64,000 nucleotides of DNA from Cycas panzhihuaensis (taxonomy: Eukaryota > Cycadophyta), in NCBI GenBank assembly GCA_023213395.1, contig CM041465.1:76081741-76145740 (forward strand), given 5' to 3'. Positions within the stretch are counted from its first letter, which is position 1; each line of letters starts with the position of its first letter. Both the position numbers and the translations under genes were made by a program. The notes below the pieces were generated by a model. That model was not told where the DNA came from. It did no database searches and worked only from the letters and a program-made list of their open reading frames with translations. Of this stretch, positions 36,700-49,076 are shown piece by piece.

Positions 36700-39600
36700 T
36701 GGGAATTCAATATACAATTTGAAATCACCAACGAAGGCTAGGATTATCCTTGTTAATACATTCCCCCTTAAGGAAAACTTCTCTAAGTTCCAATCTGGTA
36801 TGAATCTTAGTGAACTAATATTCAATAAGTGTTTTGATAAATACATCTACAAGTTACTTATTATTGGGATAAAAGTTACCCTACAACTTACCTGCTTTGA
36901 TTTGTTCATGAATATATTGGTGTTGGATTTTAATGTGCTTTGTATATGTATGAAACTCTATATATTCTTTGATAAATAAATAGTGGTATGGTTATCAACT
37001 AAAATAATCAAGGTGCTATAAGATATACCAAGGATATCCAAAAGTCCTTCCAATCATATAACTTCTATTACACCAATAGTAAGTCCTTGATACTCTACCT
37101 TTATAGAAAATAGTGTTATTTTTATTAATTCTTTAACTACCATGATAGAAATCCATTGTCAATACCAAATGCATATCCGATAATAGATTTTTTATCATCA
37201 AAGTCTCCTCCCTAATCTACATTAGTATAGCCATGCAACTTTATATATCCATCACAAAGGTACTTCAAACTAAGATTAAGAGTCCTTCATAAATATTATA
37301 GAATCCACTTTGTTATAACCTAATGTGGTTCCCATGGATTCTACATATAACGAGAGACTAGTTTGATAGCGTAAATAATATTTGGCCTAGTATTAGTCAA
37401 ATAGATTAGACTTCCTACCAATTATCTATATAACATTCCATCTATAATAGGCTCTTTCATATCTTTCAAGAGCTTTATAGCTTTGGTGCATGGTATTTAA
37501 ACTAGCTTGTAGTCCTCAATATTCAATTTTTCAAGCAGACTCTTTACATATTTTATTTGTAACACAAAATTCTATCTTCCATCTACCTTACCTTGATGCC
37601 TAAGAAATAATATAGAGCCCCAAGATCTATCATGTCAAAGGTCACTCTAAATTAGATTTTACTTGCATAATAGTCTTATTACAATTGCTAGTAATGACTA
37701 AATCATAAATATAGAATGCAATATCTACTATTGAAGTTACTTTTCTTTGAACATATATATTTGGCTCCAAATTTGTAATAACAAATCCTTCTTCTTTCAA
37801 TTTAGCATTAATTTTTGTATACCAAGCATGTGGTGCTCATTTTAGGCCATAGAGTAACTTTTACAATCAACATATGAGATGTTCCTATACTTCCTTAATG
37901 AAACCAATAGGCTGTACTATATATATCTCCTCTTTCAACTCTTTATTAAGGAATGTTGATTTCACATCCATTTGATATATCTCCTAATTATATTTTGCTA
38001 CTAGTGAAAGGATCAAATAGACCATCATCATCTTGGAAATTAGTTCAAATGTCTCCTCATAATCAATCCTTTCTTTATGCTTAAACCCTTGCATAATAAG
38101 TCTTAACTTTATACTTATCCACGTCTTTGTTAGAGAAAAACTTAGTCTTGTAGGCCCACTTACAACCAATAAGGTTTTCTTATGAGACAAATAAACTAGC
38201 TCCTGCATTACATTTTTTATGAGAGAACCAAATTCCTCCTTTATAGTAGTTATCCAATGAGGATCAACTTTTGTTTCATCATATGAAGTTAGGCCTTGAG
38301 AGTTTGTGGTATCTACCACCAAAGTTTAACTAGCATGTTAACTTCTTGTTTTTCATTTATCTGTAAGATTTTGTAACATCACACTGAAATCTTATATAGT
38401 CTTCCTAGTCTAAAATGGCATAGAAACACCCATTGCTGTAGGTGCCTCCACACATGACTGCACCTCCTTATTATCTTGTCTACTAGAATCTTTTTTTAGC
38501 TGAATCATAGTGCTTGGTTCCTTATCCTCTATAATTGATAAAGCACCAAGAGGAAATGAAAGTAGTGGGGGGTAAAAAGATTCTTCGTACAACATCTCTT
38601 TAGCATGATATGTCATAAATTCATCAAATTTTACATCATGACTAATCACAAATTTTCTCCCCTATGGATCCCATATTTTATAAGATTTATTTTGATCATA
38701 ATACCCCATAAATATACATGTCAAAGTCTTATAATCTAGCTTTTAAATTTTTCATCTGGATGTGTGCATATGCAATATACCCAAAGGTATTCAAATGGTC
38801 AATGGTAGATTTATGACAAGTCCATTTTTCTTCAAGGATCATGCCACAAACTATTTTTGTTGGTATCGTTTTTAAGATGTAATCAATGGTCCCAATAGTT
38901 TTTACCTAAATTTTAGGAAGCAAGTTCTTCATATCCACCATACACCTTGTCATTTCCATCACGGTACAATTCTTTCTTTTAGCAATACCATTTTGTTATA
39001 GAGTCTATAAGGCAATGAATTCTTACTTTATATTATAATTTAGATAAAATTAATTACAAGTATTACTATTGTATTCCTTTCCATTATCACTCCTTAAAAA
39101 TTTTATTTCCTTCTTACATTCATCCTCAATATTTAGCTTTCATTAATGAAAGGAGTTAAACGCTTCATACTTATTCTTCAAATAATATACCCAAGCCTCT
39201 ATGGTATAATCATCTACAAACACTAAAGTATAATGAGCTCTAGATATGGAAAGGTTTGGGAGAGGACTCATCAAATCAGAATGCATGATCTCTAACTTCT
39301 CCTTGGTACTGTAGACACAATCTTGAGTAAAAAGATAGTGATGATGCTTCCCATACATGTACCCTTCACATACACTTTCTAAACAAGAAATAGGGCAATC
39401 CTTCCACTATTTTTAGTTGATTTATAACTGTTATGCTTTTGTAATTAAGGTGTTTAAGGCATTTATGCCAAAGTTTATTCACATCATTAGCATTATCTAT
39501 AAAAGAATAAGATCTATTTTAGGATTAAAACTTCTCAAATACCCAAAAACTTCTCAAATACCCAAAAATTCTCTCACTTTTTTGTTGGCAATGATAGAGA

Positions 39601-40770
39601 AATTTTTCCTAGGATCCTTAATTAGAGTATTATCTTTATATACCTCAACCTTCATACCTCGTTTGTATATCTCTCAAGATGATAGAAGGTTTATATTTAT
39701 TTTAGGTACATAATACACTCCTTTAAATTTACCTTTAATAAGTGAAATAGTGTTAACACCCTCACTAGGCAATACATTCATATCTCTAAGAATGATTTCT
39801 GCTTCACTAGCACTAACATTCCATGAATCAAAGTTTTAATTATGAAAAGAAATATATTGCTACTCTCCTTGGTCCAAAATCTAGTAATCTCTCCAATTTG
39901 ACTTAACTAACAAGCACAATAGTTTTACATAATAAGTTGCAACACCCTTTCCTTCTTCATCCTTGCTTGCTTTGTGTTTGTCCCACCTTTTGAACCAACA
40001 GTTCTTCTCTTTGTGGCCATCTTTCTTATAGTAAGTACATTTACTAATAATTTCTTTTTCTCTTAAAATATCTCTCTTAACTTTTATCTAGACTTCTCTT
40101 CCTGAACATCATCTCTCCTTTATGTCTTCATGACCAAGGCTTGATTTGATTTGAAACCATCAAGCATGGTGCTACAACTTAGCATTCTCGACTAGAATGG
40201 GATCTTTCAATTTCTTAAAGGTTACACCATATATTACATCATTCACTGCATAAATAATTTGAAAGGTTCTAAATGTAGCTAGTAATTTTAACATAATTAA
40301 TATAAACAATAGTTATTTTATTCAAGTAGGTGCTCATGTTGCTTTCATCTACCACTATTACATTAAAAAGCTCTATCCTAAAAATAATATAGTGATATGT
40401 CTTCTTCTTTTCAAATGTCTCATAATTTTATCTAAATTTTATTTAGTTTATCTAGATTATGGATTATGGCCCTCTGATATGGTGCCAGAGATAATTTTAA
40501 TAGTCTAACAACCATAAATTACTTCTCTTAATGAGTTTACTCATTTATATCTAATAGAATAATAAGCAACTCATCTTTAGTAATCCCCCAAAACTGATAC
40601 CATTAAAACCAACTCCATATTAGTCTTCCACTCACTAAAATTATTCCTATTAAAGATGACTTGAGGCATCATCCTCTCTATCATGATAAATAGACTCATA
40701 AATAAGTAGTTTTCATCAAACTACTTAATGTTTAGACATACAAACAACACCCTACACATTATTTAATCTC
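36700..40770 (-). pseudogene. Ty1/copia gag-pol of the nested element (decayed)
   Basis: Read on the - strand: gag (about 40,770-40,050); a zinc knuckle reading 'CTYYKKDGHKEKNCW' (about 40,035-39,990) in which the second Cys is Tyr; gag-pre-integrase; integrase (about 39,360-38,700, 'MHSDLMSPLP', 'TLVFVDDYT'); linker; RT start ('KVDPHWITTIKEEFG', about 38,265); RNase H near the 3' LTR (37,000-36,730, 'DNHTTIYLSKN'). Many stops; RT is the most damaged part. Confidence 0.88.
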
Positions 40771-41051
40771 CATTCATCAATAAATTTGCCAAAAATATGA
40801 TATTTTAATAGTTTTAATAATAGATTTCACACACCACCAAAATCACACGAGGTCTAGGCTTTAATGTTTTTATACCTTCCATTAATAGGCTACCAAAACA
40901 TGCTTTAATTATCCAAAATTACTTTTAAAAATGTGGAAAAAAATAGTAGTATGGGTCTTAAATCATATGCATTTTTTTCTAGTTGAAATGATAAAAAAAT
41001 GAGTTAAAAAATAGTAATAATGATGAGTGCAATAAAAATTTCCTTCCAAAA

Positions 41052-41082
<31 letters not shown>

Positions 41083-41685
41083 GAAGAATAAAGTGAATAT
41101 TCAAAAGGGATATGCCCACATGGGTAGCTATCAACATTTCACCCCTATGCCTCAAAAAACATGTTATGACTTTTATAAAAGTTAAAATAGAAGGTGTGAG
41201 TTAATATAAGATATTTACACACCTTAATATCTATTTTGGTGGTACAATTTTTTTTGCAGGTAACTCCATTGGTAGTAGCATCTTTGTGTGGATGTATGTC
41301 TCCCACACAACCCAACCAAGCTTAAATCTCATCTACAGGCATGCTATAGCTAAAAGAAGGATGCATATATCTCTATAATACGTCACCACATAGATTTATC
41401 ACTATTTATAAGTAAATGGGTGCTCTTCTAGAGAGATATGCCTTCAAAATATTGTTTATTAATAAAGAACTAGGCCAACACCTTCTATTATCATCAAAAA
41501 AGCCTCTACAGTCTTCAAAAAATTGCCCAGCATAATTAATACAAGTTGAAAACCTCCTCAATGGATTCAATTACTCTCACAATAGATGCCTTAACTACTT
41601 TTGATGTCTAGGCATGAAATTTAATACCCAATAATGTTAGAGAGCCTTCAAACAAAACCCAATGCTTTTAGACCATAACCCAACC
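40771..41685. other. Leader of the nested copia element, left part
   Basis: Non-coding. It includes a TA microsatellite (41056-41082). The leader continues at 48415, right of the inserted gypsy element. Confidence 0.5.
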
Positions 41686-42740
41686 TGATCTATTTTTTGG
41701 ATCTTTAAAAGGTGCAATCACAATTACAACTAAGTGATCGACTGGTCTATAAGTGCAACAAACTGCAGCTACAAAATTTGTAGGCACAACCTTGTTGACT
41801 GTAGGCGCAACCCTATTGACTGTAGGTATAACCCTACTGACTGAGGCATAACCCTATTGACTGCAGGTGCAACCTTGCTGACTAAGGCACAACCTTGCTG
41901 ACTGCAAGTGCAACTCCGCGGATTGTAGAAAACAGAAAAATAGAAATTTAAAAAATAGTAGCATTTTTGGCAGGGGAAACGAAGTCTGTTTGGCATGAAA
42001 TTTTAGGAGAATCTTCTGTCACATGTCCTCTATACAATTAAATAGGAAAACCTTTTAATTACATAGATTTAAGTGGGTTTTTCGCTAACTATTTAGAATC
42101 CATTGAAGAATGAAAAAATGGAAATCCCATTGCAGAATAAACACGCATTATAGGGTTTTATAACAGTAGTATCTCGACACGAAGGATAGAGGAGAGGACG
42201 TCAGTAGCCATAGACACAGTATATGGAGCAAGATTTGAGGAAAGTTATCTAAAATTACTTTCTAAAAAGAGAGAACAACTCCAAAATTAGAAATCCTGTG
42301 TAAGAAAGAAAACAAAATGCAAGTGCATAAGGAGTGACAGTGCTGCACCCAAATCCATTCGTAGGGATAGAAAAGGACCCCAAAAAAGCGAAGTTACAGT
42401 CGAGGGAGGAAAATAGTAGCCACAGAAGTCCAAGAAAGAGATGCCGGTAGGATTTCTTCACCAAGAAAAGAGACTTTTTGGTTATCGGCAACCAAAACTC
42501 TATGTAAACTTCAATGACAGTGGTTCCAAAGAACGTGTAGTAGCCCAAGAAGTGCCCAGTACTTAGTTCTACTCTCCCAATTTATTGTAGCAGTCATTTT
42601 CATACTCAATAGAACACAAAAAGAAGGAATTTTATAAGAAAATTTAAAATATCTTCAAATTAATGTAATAATATTATAAATTTGTTCTAGATTTATTTTG
42701 ATTGGATTAAGTCTTTACTTTTCCATTTAAATTCAAATCA
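41686..42740 (+). repeat. 5' LTR of the gypsy element
   Basis: 1055 bases starting TGATCTATTT and ending TTCAAATCA. It contains a minisatellite at about 41,783-41,915. Confidence 0.95.
41783..41915 (+). repeat. LTR minisatellite, ~20-bp unit 'GCGCAACCCTATTGACTG'
   Basis: About six to seven imperfect tandem units of the form G-GCGCAACC-T-TGACTG. The corresponding stretch of the 3' LTR (about 47,515-47,615) has fewer and partly rearranged units. Confidence 0.8.
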
Positions 42741-42746
42741 AATATT

Positions 42747-42758
42747 TGGTATCAAAGC
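42747..42758 (+). promoter_or_regulatory. Primer binding site of the gypsy element
   Basis: TGGTATCAAAGC, six bases after the LTR end; one base from the usual tRNA-iMet site. Confidence 0.85.
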
Positions 42759-42845
42759 TAGTTTTCTTGAAATCCTTGGGAACTTAGGGATTTTTAAAGA
42801 GAAAATAAAATAAAAACCCTCTTGCTTTCGTTGTGAAAAGTTTTT

Positions 42846-44040
42846 ATGAAAACTAGATTTCAGTATTTGTTAACCGACAAACTTTTAACTGAATCGCTTG
42901 AGAAAGAATGTAGACAGCAAAGAAAGATGGCTAAGCAAAAGATGGAGGAAAGGTTCGTGAAGATGGAGCAAAACCTTGATAGACTAATCCAACTTGTGGC
43001 TCAACTAGTCTCTCAGCAAGTTGTAACTTTTTCTTCAACAGCTAGAGGTGTAAAGAAGGAAGAAGATGAACCAATGAAAGAGGATACAAATAAAGAGCTG
43101 GTAGAAGACCAATAAGAAGAGGAAGAAGATGACAATCTGGTGATAATAACACATCCATTCAAAGCAGAGGCAAAACTTGAACTACCTATCTATGATGGAA
43201 CTTTAGATGCCGAAAAGTTAGATGGTTGGTTAGACCAACTAGAAACATATTTTTCCATTTATGGGTATAAAAACCAATAGAAATTTACTTTTGCTAGGTT
43301 AAAATTGACTAAGCATGCATTAGTTTAGTAGAACACATATCTTAAATCCCATAATGTAAATGAAATTACTTGCTAATAATTTAAAATCCTCATAAAGAAG
43401 CAATTCTATCATATTGGGTATGAAGAGCAACAGAGGATTAAATGGCAATATTATTGACAAGAAAAAGGCCACAATGTCCAAGACTACACAACAGAATTTC
43501 AAAAGCAAGTTGTTGTGTTGAGCATCTCTTTACTAGGTAAAGACATCATGTTGAAGTATATTGGAGGGTTGCACCAACATATTCAGCAAGAACTTCAATT
43601 GTTTGAAGTTAAATCTCTCGATGAAGCTAGCAAGAAGGCGATTGCCATAGAAAAGAGGAACAAGAAGGTTTATGATGAGAGGAAAAGGTTTGCACCTTAA
43701 AAAGGTAGCAACAAACCTGACTGAGGAATGAGGTTTCCAAGTAAAATTGGATAAAAACCCATTAGGGGTTTTGGTAAGAAGAAACAAGCCAATACCACCC
43801 AAATCAAAGTCACTTGTACTCATTATAAGTGAGCAGGTCATAGCATAGAAGATTGTTGGTTCCTACACCTAGAGAAACAACCTAGGAACAAGGGGAAAGG
43901 TAAAGTTAAAACTAAAAGTAAAGATTTACTTAACTCTGTGGGTGATGAATATGTTTGTGGCATTGAAGAAGTCAATGAGAAATTGATACTCATGGCTAAT
44001 GTGGAGCCTAAAAATAACCATCAACAAGTTGATCCATAGA
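42846..44040 (+). pseudogene. Gag of the gypsy element
   Basis: From ATG 42846: a charged coiled-coil-like N-terminus ('MEERFVKMEQNLDRLIQLVA', about 42,940-43,000), an acidic stretch, then the capsid region ('LPIYDGTLDAEKLDGWLDQL', about 43,180-43,240) and a zinc knuckle remnant 'CTHYK*AGHSIEDCW' (about 43,815-43,860). Stops at about 43,113, 43,278, 43,698 and others, most readable as changed Gln or Trp codons. Confidence 0.88.
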
Positions 44041-47000
44041 TTAGAGAGGAGCTCTTCATGGTAAGAATCCAAGTGAAGCAAAGTATGGTTGATGCCATCT
44101 TTGATGGAGGAAGCTAAAAGAATTTAATCTCAGAAGCATTGGTAAAAAAACTAGGATTTAAAATGCATGCACATCCAAAACCATATCCTCTTGGATGGCT
44201 GCAAAAAGATTTAGAGTTGTAGGTTACTCACCAATGTAAGTTTAAATTTGCAATATCTGAAAAGTTCATTGATGAAGTTGAATGTGAGATAGTCCGTTTG
44301 GATGTTTGTCAAGTTGTGTTTAGCAGCCCATATCTCTATGATAGAGATGGAGTTCATCATAGGAGGATGAGAAAGATTTGACTCATCAAGGATAGGAAAT
44401 CATATCTGATTAATGCATCAAACCCATAAAAGAAGATCTCTCTTATATCTTCCCAACAAGCAAAAAGATTTATTAATGCTTGTAGCAAGTTTGTGTTGTT
44501 GATGATAAAGCCAAAGGTGGAAGAAAAAGAGCAAGCAGAGTCCTCAATAAAGGCACTGGATAGGAAGCAAGTGCAGCAAATTGAAAGCTTGAGGAATAAG
44601 TATAATGACGTATTCTAAGAGCCAAAAGGGCTGCTCCCTAAAAGGGCAATTGAACATGAAATCCAGTTGGTTGCTGATTCACCTTTACCAAATCTTAGTC
44701 TCTATCGAAACTCAATTTTAGAGAATGAAGAGATTAAGAGGCACATTCAAGAACTCTTGGAATAAGGAGTGATCAAGCCGAGTTGTTCCCCATGTGGTTC
44801 ACCTATTGTTTTGGTGCCAAAGAAAGATGGACGATGGAGAATGTGCATTGACTATCGGGCTTTAAACAAGATCACCAGAAAGAATCAACATCCCTTACCA
44901 TGGATAGATGACTTGTTGGACCAGCTACAGTTCGAATCTGAGAGAAGGATACTTGGAAGACAACCCTCAAATTAAAGCAAGGGTTGTTTGAATGGTTGGT
45001 GATGTCGTTTGGTCTGTGCAATGCATCTGGCACCTTCATGAGGTTGATGAATGAGGTATTAAGACCCTTCATTAATGATTTTATAATTGTTTATCTAGAT
45101 GATATTCTAATTTTTAGTCATACATGGGAGGAGCACCTCCAACATGTTGAGCAAGTGCTCAAAGTTCTCTAAGATCAATAATTAAAATTCAATCTAAAGA
45201 AGTGCGAGTTTGGAAAGCAATCTCTCATCTTCTTAGGTTTTGTGGTTGGAGGAGGAGAATTGAAGATTGACATAGAAAAGATTAAATTCATTCTTAATTT
45301 GCCCACACCCAAGACAACCACAAAGGTAAGAAGTTTCATTGGTGCATGTCAATATTTAAGAAAAATTATTTTCATATTCTCTCAAATTGCAGCACCTCTT
45401 CATGCATTAATGGGAGGACATACAAAGTTTCATTGGGAGAATGAACAAGAAAAAGCTTTCTGGCTTTTGAAGCAAAAAATTTGTGAGGCACCAGTGTTAA
45501 CTTTACCCTCATTGTAGAAACCATTTGAATTGGATACTAATGCTTTAGGCTATGCCATGGGAGCAGTGTTGAAGCAAGAAGGAAGACTGATAGCATACCA
45601 TTTAGAGACATTTAATGGAGCTGTCATAAACTACCCAACTTATGATAAGGAGCTCTATGCATTACATCAAGCAGTAAAGCATTGGAGACCATATTTGTTG
45701 GGAAAAGAAGTGGTCATCCACACCAACCACAAGCCTTTGTAATTCTTGTAGACTCAATCCAAATTGTAGTAGGCTAGGCACATGAAGTGGATGTCCTATT
45801 TGTAGTAGTTTCACATCGTGGTTAAGTATAAGAAAGGAACAATAAATAAAATTGCAAACTTGCTATCCAGACCTCCTCAATAGCAAGGTATTTTTAATTT
45901 GTTAGTAGCTATGCAATTTCAACCTTTCTGCCATGATGAATATATTGATTTGTACTTGAAAGATGAGGCATTCAAGCCTATCTTTGAATAGCTACAACAA
46001 AGAAAAGTAGTTGCTAATTTCTAGTTGAAAGATGGCCTTCTTTTCAAGCAAGACAAACTTTGCATTCCAAAGCATGCAGACCGAATGAAGTGGGTAAGAG
46101 AAGCTCATGTCTCTCAAGTTGCAGGACACTTTGGAGTGGGAAAGACATTACTAAACTTGCAGCAATATATGTATTGGCTAAATATGCAGCAAGATGTGAC
46201 TACAGTAGTACAAGGGTGTACATTATGTAACACATCAAAGCTGACTAGTAGGAAGTTTGGATTATACATTCCACTTCCTGTTCCATCATGACAATGGGAG
46301 AGTATCTCCATGGATTTCCTCAGAGGACTACCATGAACCAAAAATGGTATGGATTATTTGTTTGTAGTTGTTGATCGATTTAGTAAAATGGTGATGTTGA
46401 TTCCCTACAAAAAGACATATACAGGAGAAGACATAGCTAAATTATTTTTTCAACATGTTTGGAAGCATTTTAGACTTACCAACTCAATCATTTCTGATCG
46501 AGACAGCAGATTTCTGAGTCATTTTTGGCAAACACTTTGGGAAATGATGGATACAAAGCTAAAGATAAGCATGACTTTTCATCCTCAAACAAATGGCCAG
46601 ACTGAAGTTGTCAACAGGACACTGGCACAATTGTTACAAGGATATAATGCCAAGTATCCTAAGACTTGGGATGAAAGTCTCCCATACTTGTAATTTGCAT
46701 TTAATAAAGTTATCCATAGCTCAACCTAGAAATCACCATTTGAGGTATGTTTGGGATTTCTACCTACAAGTCCTTTCGATCTAGAATTTTCTGCTCAACT
46801 TTTTGTAGGAAATAGAAAGGAGGAAGAAGGAGATAAAAAGACATAAAGATTCTTGGAAAGAATCAGAAAAATCCATCAACAGGTTGAAGAGCAGCTTCAA
46901 AAATCTCAATAGAGATACAAATAGTGGCATGATGCACATAGAACTAGTCATTCCTTTAAGGAATGAGATAGAGTTTGGTTACACCTCAGTAAGAAAAGAT

Positions 47001-47380
47001 TGCAAGGTGAAGGTAAAAAGCTAAAGCCTATACGTTATGGTCCTTTTATAATCTTGAAGAAAATTGTGGAAAATACTTTCTAGCTTGAACTTCTAGAATT
47101 CATAAAGATGTATTCCATAGTGAATGTTAAAAATCTTAAGATGTTCGAGCCATCCATGTTGGATGAAGATGAAGACGGAGTTCCACTCTTACCAAATCCA
47201 GAGGAGTTGTGAATAGAGAAAAAGGAACCAATGCAAAATGATTGCATTCTTCAAAGGAAGCAGACCAAGACTCAAAGAGGCATAATCGAGTCCTTCAGAA
47301 TTGCAGAAAAAGGACAAGTACTTAGCAAGGCAAAATGGTACAATAAGGAGATAGGGAAAATTAAATTCCTTCATCTACAA
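44041..47380 (+). pseudogene. Pol of the gypsy element: protease, RT, RNase H, integrase
   Basis: Protease 'DAIFDGGS' (about 44,090-44,115). RT from about 44,640: '[16 protein letters not shown]', then 'FGLCNASGTFMRLMN' and the catalytic 'YLDDILIFS' (about 45,090-45,118). Between the 'DDLLDQLQ' segment and 'EKDTWKTT' (near 44,935) roughly 17 codons are missing; they would carry the first catalytic Asp, so this RT cannot work. RNase H about 45,520-45,760 ('LDTNALGYAMGAVL'); integrase zinc region about 46,100-46,240, core about 46,350-46,690 ('DYLFVVVDRFSKM', 'FHPQTNGQTEVVNRT'), C-terminus to about 47,200. The final segment ('GQVLSKAKWYNKE', about 47,310) resembles a weak chromodomain. Confidence 0.93.
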
Positions 47381-47424
47381 ATATAAAACTCATGAGGCCA
47401 TGAACTCCTAAAAAAGGGGAGTTT

Positions 47425-48409
47425 TGATCCATTTTATTGATCTTTAAAAGGTGCAACCGCAATTGCAACTAAGTGATCGATTGGTCTATAAGTGCAATGA
47501 ACTACAGCCACGAAATTTGCAGGCCCAACCTTGTTGATCGATGCACAACCTTCGATCGAGATGCAACCCTGCTGACTGAGGCGCAACCCTGCTAACTGCA
47601 AGTGCAACTCTGTGGACTGCAGAAAACGGAAAAATAGAAATTTAAAAATGACAGTATTTTTGGTGTGGGAAACGAAATCCGTTTCATACGAAATTTTAGG
47701 AGAATCTTCTGCCACATGTCCTCTACATGATTAAAGAGGAAAACCTCTTAATTACACAGATTTAAGTGTGTTTTTTGCTAACTATTTAGAATCCATTGAA
47801 GAACAAAAAACCCATTGTAAAATAAACACGCATTATAGGGTTTTATAACAGTAGTATCTTAGCACGAATGATAGAGGAGAGGACACCTGCAGCCATAGAT
47901 GCAGTACGTGAAGCAAGATTCGAGGAAAGTTGTCTAAAATTACTTTCTGAAAAGAGAGAACGGCTCCAAAAATGGAAATTCTGCATAGGAGAGAAAACGA
48001 AATGGAAGTGCATAAGGAGCGACAGAGCTACACCTAAATCCATTCATAAGGATAGAAAAGGACCCCAAGAAAGTGAAGTTGCAGCCGAGGGAGGAAAATA
48101 GTAGCCGCAACAATCCAAGAAAGAGATGTCGATAGATTTCTTCACTAAGAATAGAGACTTTTTGGTTATCGGTAACCAAAACTCTATGCAAACTTCAATG
48201 GCAGTGGTTTCGCAGAACGTGCAGCAGCCCAAGAAGTTCCCAGCACTCAGTTCTACTCTCCCAATTTACTGTAGCAGTCCTTTGCATGTTTAATAGAGCA
48301 CAAAAAGAAGATTTAAAATATCTTCAAATTAATGTAATAATATTATAAATTTATTCTGGATTTATTTCGATTGGATTATGTCTTTACTTTTCCATTCAAA
48401 TTCGGATCA
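47425..48409 (+). repeat. 3' LTR of the gypsy element
   Basis: 985 bases, TGATCCATTT...TTCGGATCA, followed by CAACC. By eye it differs from the 5' LTR at roughly one base in eight over the first 115 bases, so the insertion is not recent. Confidence 0.95.
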
Positions 48410-48414
48410 CAACC

Positions 48415-48737
48415 CAACCAACATTGTTAAATCACCTTCAAATTAGGCTCAGCTAGTATATGGAGTGCCCAACATGCCTTCTAAGCTCTAGATGGCTTCA
48501 AAATTAGTCCAACATAATATGAAAGTATGTCCAACATTGATTTTAGACATCAAATAGTGAAAAAACTCTTATTGATAGATGAAATCCACCTTCTTAATTA
48601 CTATTGCACTACTATGTCACTCTTCTAGTTGTTAAAGAGGATTATAATTGTTAGAACATAGCTCTATTAGTATGACTGGGTAGCCTTTGATCTTATCACA
48701 TCTACCCAACCTTGCCTCAGTTGTATACTCTAATAAA
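48415..48737. other. Leader of the nested copia element, right part
   Basis: Non-coding; joins 41,685 across the gypsy insertion and leads to the copia primer binding site (48738-48748). Confidence 0.6.
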
Positions 48738-48748
48738 CTATGATACCA

Positions 48749-49076
48749 TGTGAAGAAATGTGAAACATGCATGTATTCTAAACTATAAAATCTTGATCAT
48801 ATATATAAGTAAATAATAAAGAGCATAGGTACACAGTATATAATATTTTATGTGGGAGATCCTTTTGATAAAAAATCAGTCACAAAGATTATTAGAATAT
48901 ATTGATGACTCCTTGGATGATTTAGAATAGACTCTAGGGTTATTTATGATCCCCCAAGTAATACATCCAACTTGAATGGTTGTGACCCTGTGTAATATTT
49001 ATACCTTTTGACTTAATATTAACCAACTATATTTTAAAATTAATTAAGTGGCTTAGCCTTAATTGCCATGCTAAAA
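48749..49076 (-). repeat. 5' LTR of the nested copia element
   Basis: TGTGAAGAAATGTG...CATGCTAAAA on +; matches 36351-36680. The primer binding site (reverse strand TGGTATCATAG) is immediately to its left. Confidence 0.88.

Larger units (their letters stand above)
41686..48409 (+). mobile_element. Ty3/gypsy (chromovirus-like) retrotransposon, 6.7 kb, target duplication CAACC
   Basis: LTRs at 41686-42740 and 47425-48409 (TGATC...TCA), with the exact duplication CAACC at 41681-41685 and 48410-48414. The primer binding site TGGTATCAAAGC is at 42747-42758 and the tract AAAAAAGGGGAGTTT lies before the 3' LTR. It encodes gag, protease, RT, RNase H and integrase in order. Complete in structure but not in coding capacity. 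Confidence 0.95.
36351..49076 (-). mobile_element. Ty1/copia retrotransposon interrupted by a gypsy element
   Basis: On the - strand: 5' LTR 49076-48749, primer binding site (48748-48738, TGGTATCATAG), leader, gag (about 40,770-39,990), pol to about 36,700, polypurine tract AAAGGGGGA and 3' LTR 36680-36351. The gypsy element 41686-48409 sits in its leader. Removing that insertion leaves about 6.0 kb, a normal copia size. The LTRs differ more from each other than those of the gypsy element inside, consistent with the nesting order. Confidence 0.85.

Noticed and set aside
42255-42548. 97-codon - strand open frame, repeated at 47940-48191
   Set aside because: It lies within both LTR copies of the gypsy element and is hydrophobic by composition; no support as a gene.
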